DNA of 7,788 nucleotides from Chloroflexota bacterium (lineage in GTDB: Bacteria; Chloroflexota; Dehalococcoidia; SM23-28-2; RBG-16-64-32): contig VBEI01000147.1 in assembly GCA_005882715.1 (NCBI GenBank), forward strand, positions 1 through 7,788. Direction: 5' to 3'. A program made the translations under genes and the position numbers. The notes beneath the pieces were generated by a model. That model was not told the origin of the DNA, did not search any database, and worked only from the letters and a program-made list of their open reading frames with translations. How positions within the stretch are numbered: the stretch's first letter is position 1; the number at the start of each line of letters is the position of its first letter. Shown in pieces: positions 5,445 through 7,788 of the stretch.

Positions 5445-6980
5445 TCAATTGCGCGCGCCGCCCCGAAACACGAGATGTCGCCGCCATTCATCGCGCGCCT
5501 CGGGGAAATCGCTTCGGTAATGCGCCCCGCGCGACTCCTCGCGCAGCAGCGCCGCCTCCGCCACTAACCGCGAGCACAACACTAGGTCCGTCAGCTCCTG
5601 CGATTCGCGATCCGTAGGAGCAGGCAGCGACGCGTCCCACGCCGATAGAATCGCCTTTGCCCGCGAGAGGCCTCCGGCGTCCCGCACCATCCCCGCGTCC
5701 TCCCACATCATTGCCTGCACTGCTTCCCGCGTCGGTACCCCAGCTTCCGCCGCTACCGCTTCGCTCAACGCTACCGCACCGGCTCTTAGCGGCGCGCTCC
5801 CGCCCGGGGATTCCACCGTCCGCTGCACGACGCGCTGCGCGAATACGACCGTCTCAAGTAGCGAGTTCGAGGCCAGCCGGTTCGCGCCGTGCACGCCCGT
5901 GCAGGCGCACTCTCCGCAGGCGTAAAGTCCTGGCAGCGTAGTCTCGCCCCACACGTTCGTGCGAACGCCGCCCATCGTGTAGTGCGCGGCGGGCGAGACC
6001 GGAATCGGCTCTCGCGTGATATCGAGGCCGGCGTCGAGGCAGAAGCGGTAGATCTGCGGAAAGCGCGCGATTACGTGACCGCGGTCGAGATGTGTCACGT
6101 CAAGAAGCACGTGGTCCGCCCCTGTCCCCTCTATTCGGTCGACAATCGCGCGGGCGACCACGTCTCGTGGCGCCAGCTCCGCCCGCTCATCGTAGTTCGG
6201 CATGAAGCGCTCTCCTCGCACGTCGCGCAGAACTCCCCCCTCACCGCGCACCGCCTCGGAGATGAGAAACGGTTGCACGCCCGGCAAGCGTAACGCCGTC
6301 GGGTGGAACTGCACGAACTCCATGTCCGTCACCTCGGCCCCCGCCCGATATGCCAGAGCGATGCCATCCCCCGTCGCCACCGCGGGGTTCGTCGACACGC
6401 GGTACATCTGCCCGGCGCCACCTGTTGCGAGGATGAGGTGGCGGCACGAGTATTCGCTCGCCTCGTCGGTCATCGCGTTCAGCGCACGGACAGCGCGCAC
6501 TGCCAGGGCGCCTCCTCCCGTTCGTCCTGAGGAGCCGCGGATGGGTTCGGGGTGGGGAGGAAGGCGTCTCGAAGGATGAGCGGGGTCTGGCGACTCCGTG
6601 AGGATCTCCAGCGCGATCTCGCCCTCGCTCGTATCGAACGGCACGCCCAGCCGCACGAGGTCCTCAATCCGAGCCGCCGCTTCGCTGGTCAGCACGCGCG
6701 CCGCCTCTTCGTCCACGAGCCCCGCGCCGGCCTCGATCGTGTCCCGCAGGTGCTTTTCCGCCGAGTCGCCGGCCCCGATTGGCGCCGCTATCCCGCCCTG
6801 CGCCCAGCGCGTGTTGCAGTCGTCGATGCTCCCCTTCGTGAGGACGAGCACGCTGCCGTGCTCACGCGCGAGCAACGCGGCGTACAGCCCGGCGATTCCG
6901 GAGCCCACGATGATGTAGTCGTAGGAACTTCCTATCGTACCGGCCTCGGCTTCCTGTAAGGCTTTATACCGGGTGGCCAT
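5445..6980 (-). CDS. nadB: L-aspartate oxidase NadB, open frame but lacking a conserved segment and carrying a repeat insertion
   Basis: NadB is the FAD enzyme that oxidises aspartate to iminoaspartate, the substrate NadA condenses with DHAP to make quinolinate. The product is 511 residues. Family marks are clear: FAD-binding G-S-G-I-A-G-L-Y-A-A at 26-35, T-K-G...W-A-Q-G-G-I-A at 48-65, L-A-T-G-G-A-G-Q at 184-191, E-F-V-Q-F-H-P-T-A-L at 221-230, E-A-V-R-G-E-G at 242-248, E-L-A-P-R-D-V-V-A-R at 268-277, P-A-A-H-Y-T-M-G-G-V at 330-339 and H-G-A-N-R-L-A-S-N-S-L-L-E at 364-376. Between L-G-V-P-F-D (111-116) and C-R-H-L-I-L-A-T-G-G (179-188), about 44 residues expected in the family are missing, including the E-G-G-H-S-x-R-R-I and D-A-T-G motifs (E. 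coli Glu121 region). Residues 133-155 are encoded by a palindromic repeat. Activity is therefore doubtful. The start ATG lies inside the upstream gene (49-base overlap) and has no clear Shine-Dalgarno sequence. Confidence 0.88.
   Translation of the reverse strand: MATRYKALQEAEAGTIGSSYDYIIVGSGIAGLYAALLAREHGSVLVLTKGSIDDCNTRWAQGGIAAPIGAGDSAEKHLRDTIEAGAGLVDEEAARVLTSEAAARIEDLVRLGVPFDTSEGEIALEILTESPDPAHPSRRLPPHPEPIRGSSGRTGGGALAVRAVRALNAMTDEASEYSCRHLILATGGAGQMYRVSTNPAVATGDGIALAYRAGAEVTDMEFVQFHPTALRLPGVQPFLISEAVRGEGGVLRDVRGERFMPNYDERAELAPRDVVARAIVDRIEGTGADHVLLDVTHLDRGHVIARFPQIYRFCLDAGLDITREPIPVSPAAHYTMGGVRTNVWGETTLPGLYACGECACTGVHGANRLASNSLLETVVFAQRVVQRTVESPGGSAPLRAGAVALSEAVAAEAGVPTREAVQAMMWEDAGMVRDAGGLSRAKAILSAWDASLPAPTDRESQELTDLVLCSRLVAEAALLREESRGAHYRSDFPEARDEWRRHLVFRGGARN
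6517..6584. repeat. Palindromic dispersed-repeat-like element inside nadB, read in frame
   Basis: The ends are imperfect inverted copies: CCCGTTCGTCCT (6517-6528) against AGGATGAGCGGG (6573-6584), 10 of 12 matching. The inner halves contain CCTGAGGAGC and GCGTCTCGAAGGATGAG. The combination of TCCTGAGGAGC with GCGTCTCGAAGGATGA is, as I recall, typical of small dispersed palindromes in several bacterial genomes. It is 68 bp and encodes about 23 Pro/Arg/Gly-rich residues of the NadB frame (133-155) at the place where a length-variable surface loop is expected. Copies elsewhere in the genome cannot be checked here. Confidence 0.7.
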
Positions 6981-7387
6981 GTGGCGTGAGTGATTTCGGC
7001 GGAATCGTGTAATGGATCTGTCGCGTCGGCATCGCCCGCGGCGAGATCCAAAGTCTCTTCAAACAGCTCCCGCGAGAATGGTGAAGCTAGATCGAACGAT
7101 CTCGCGATATGGGCGTGCCGTCGCTCAAGCCTGCCGTCTTCATCATGCCACGAGTCATGCCACGAGTGTGGGTATGCACCCAGTCTGATATACGGTTTGT
7201 CGACCGGACTGACCTGAACGGACCGATCGTTGCCCAGCTTGTCAATCCAACGAAGGTTCCAGGAAGAATAGTGCGGCTCTAGGTCGAGGCCGCGTGACTG
7301 CGCAAATTCCGTGAGCCAATCCCGCGCACTGTCGAGCGTCTCATCCAGGATAGGTTCGTCATCCGCGTTGTAGAAGTGATCCGCCAC
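6932..7387 (-). CDS. Uncharacterised 151-residue protein between nadA and nadB
   Basis: I do not recognise this protein. It starts at GTG 7387, ten bases after the nadA stop, with only a weak GGCGG before it, and ends with TAG at 6934-6932, overlapping the nadB start by 49 bases. It looks soluble: no signal peptide or membrane segment, rich in Asp, Glu, His and Trp, with a basic Pro-rich tail (K-P-Y-R-K-P-R-P-V-R). Trp/Tyr-rich patches occur at residues 40-50 (Y-S-S-W-N-L-R-W-I-D) and 71-82 (L-G-A-Y-P-H-S-W-H-D-S-W). The S-W-H-D-S-W-H-D repeat comes from a 12-bp tandem duplication. The position inside a nad operon suggests co-expression; it does not show a role in NAD synthesis. Codon use looks like its neighbours, so it is likely a real gene. 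Confidence 0.6.
   Translation of the reverse strand: MADHFYNADDEPILDETLDSARDWLTEFAQSRGLDLEPHYSSWNLRWIDKLGNDRSVQVSPVDKPYIRLGAYPHSWHDSWHDEDGRLERRHAHIARSFDLASPFSRELFEETLDLAAGDADATDPLHDSAEITHATWPPGIKPYRKPRPVR
7144..7167. repeat. 12-bp tandem duplication
   Basis: CATGCCACGAGT occurs twice in a row. In the overlapping uncharacterised gene it adds four residues in frame (S-W-H-D repeated). It looks like a simple slippage or duplication product. Confidence 0.9.
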
Positions 7388-7397
7388 AGCGAACCGC

Positions 7398-7788
7398 CTA
7401 CGACCGCACCGCCAGCATGCGCTCCAGCGCCACCTTCGCGTCCCGCGCCGTCTCCTCGTCCACGCGCACCTGGTTCACGACGCGGCCCTCTGCCAGTTCG
7501 TCGTCGAGGCAGAACACTGTCTTGTCCGGGTTCTCCCGCGCCAGCCGCGAGACGAGGTTGATCTCCGTCCCGACGGCGAACTTCGCGCCTGCGGGCGCCT
7601 CCGTGATCGTGCGCGTGATGAACTCCGTCGAGCCGTCCATGTCCGCCGCCTGCACGACCTCCATCGTGCACTCCGGGTGCACGATAACGGTGATCCCCGG
7701 GTGCTCCCGCCGCGCTTTCTCGATCTGCGCGACGGAGAAGCGCCGGTGGACCGAGCAGTGGCCCTTCCAGAGGATCACGCGCGCCCGC
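7398..7788 (-). CDS. nadA: Quinolinate synthase NadA (C-terminal part; N-terminus outside window), lacking the third cluster-cysteine segment
   Basis: NadA uses a [4Fe-4S] cluster to condense iminoaspartate with DHAP to quinolinate. The visible 129 codons match the C-terminal part of the long (Bacillus-like) form: V-I-L-W-K-G-H-C-S-V-H-R-R-F, I-V-H-P-E-C (second cluster cysteine), G-S-T-E-F-I, A-P-A-G-A-K-F-A-V-G-T-E-I-N-L-V, P-D-K-T-V-F-C-L-D, and the end V-N-Q-V-R-V...A-L-E-R-M-L. In the family, P-D-K-x-x-x-x-L is followed by a C-P-C-x-T-M-x-R-I-x-x-x-x-L-L-W segment holding the third cluster ligand (B. subtilis Cys320 region). Here C-L-D runs straight into D-E-L-A-E-G, so about 21 residues (63 bp) are absent in frame, with GAC-GAC at the junction (7505-7500). 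Identity is sure; catalytic competence is doubtful. It is the first visible gene of the - strand nad operon; the 5' end continues past 7788. Confidence 0.92.
   Translation of the reverse strand, partial: RARVILWKGHCSVHRRFSVAQIEKARREHPGITVIVHPECTMEVVQAADMDGSTEFITRTITEAPAGAKFAVGTEINLVSRLARENPDKTVFCLDDELAEGRVVNQVRVDEETARDAKVALERMLAVRS

Noticed and set aside
6202..6959. Several + strand frames opposite nadB.
   Set aside because: They mirror the codon pattern of nadB in GC-rich DNA and show no protein-family features.
1..7788. CRISPR arrays, tRNA genes, transposases, phage genes or toxin-antitoxin pairs.
   Set aside because: No regularly spaced repeats, cloverleaf patterns or relevant protein motifs were seen on either strand.

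Overview
This is a GC-rich bacterial chromosomal window with closely packed genes on both strands. The mix of a small RRM-type RNA-binding protein, a divergent ScpA, an ECF sigma factor with an unusual membrane partner, a PhoX/DUF839-like exported protein and long-form NadA/NadB would fit a member of the Chloroflexota (for example Dehalococcoidia-like). That assignment is inference from protein style only; no rRNA or other marker gene is present.

Layout, left to right. (1) 1-222, + strand: C-terminal end of an RRM RNA-binding protein. (2) 241-345: a perfect 19-bp inverted repeat around a 67-bp core, lying between two convergent genes. (3) 395-1123, - strand: scpA, without scpB beside it. (4) 1354-2714, + strand: a translationally coupled pair made of an ECF sigma factor and a single-pass membrane protein that is probably its anti-sigma factor. 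(5) 2715-3509: about 0.8 kb without a convincing gene. It contains two candidate small RNA genes pointing at each other, each with its own promoter-like sequence and intrinsic terminator, and an isolated 12-base match to the 16S anti-Shine-Dalgarno sequence. (6) 3510-4970, + strand: an exported PhoX/DUF839-family beta-propeller protein. (7) 4971-5444: intergenic, with a strong hairpin just after the phoX-like gene. (8) 5445-7788, - strand: an NAD-biosynthesis operon in the order nadA (running off the right edge), an unrecognised 151-residue gene, then nadB.

The most striking region is the nad operon. NadA (quinolinate synthase) and NadB (L-aspartate oxidase) together make quinolinate from aspartate and DHAP. 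Both genes are open and otherwise well conserved, yet each lacks an in-frame piece carrying a key catalytic motif. NadA lacks the roughly 21-residue CxC...TM segment that supplies the third [4Fe-4S] ligand. NadB lacks the roughly 44-residue segment with the E-G/A-G/A-H-S-x-x-R-I / D-A-T-G motifs. NadB also carries a 68-bp palindromic, dispersed-repeat-like element read through in frame as about 23 extra residues. The pathway may be decaying, the proteins may be altered, or the assembly may be wrong at these points.

The second area to check is the orphan RNA locus at 2929-3188. The + strand candidate has a TTGACA/17/TGn-TAGAAC promoter, a 15-bp hairpin with several G-U pairs, and an 8-bp terminator stem. 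The - strand candidate has an extended -10 (TGC-TATAAT) and an 11-bp terminator stem closed through tandem wobble pairs.
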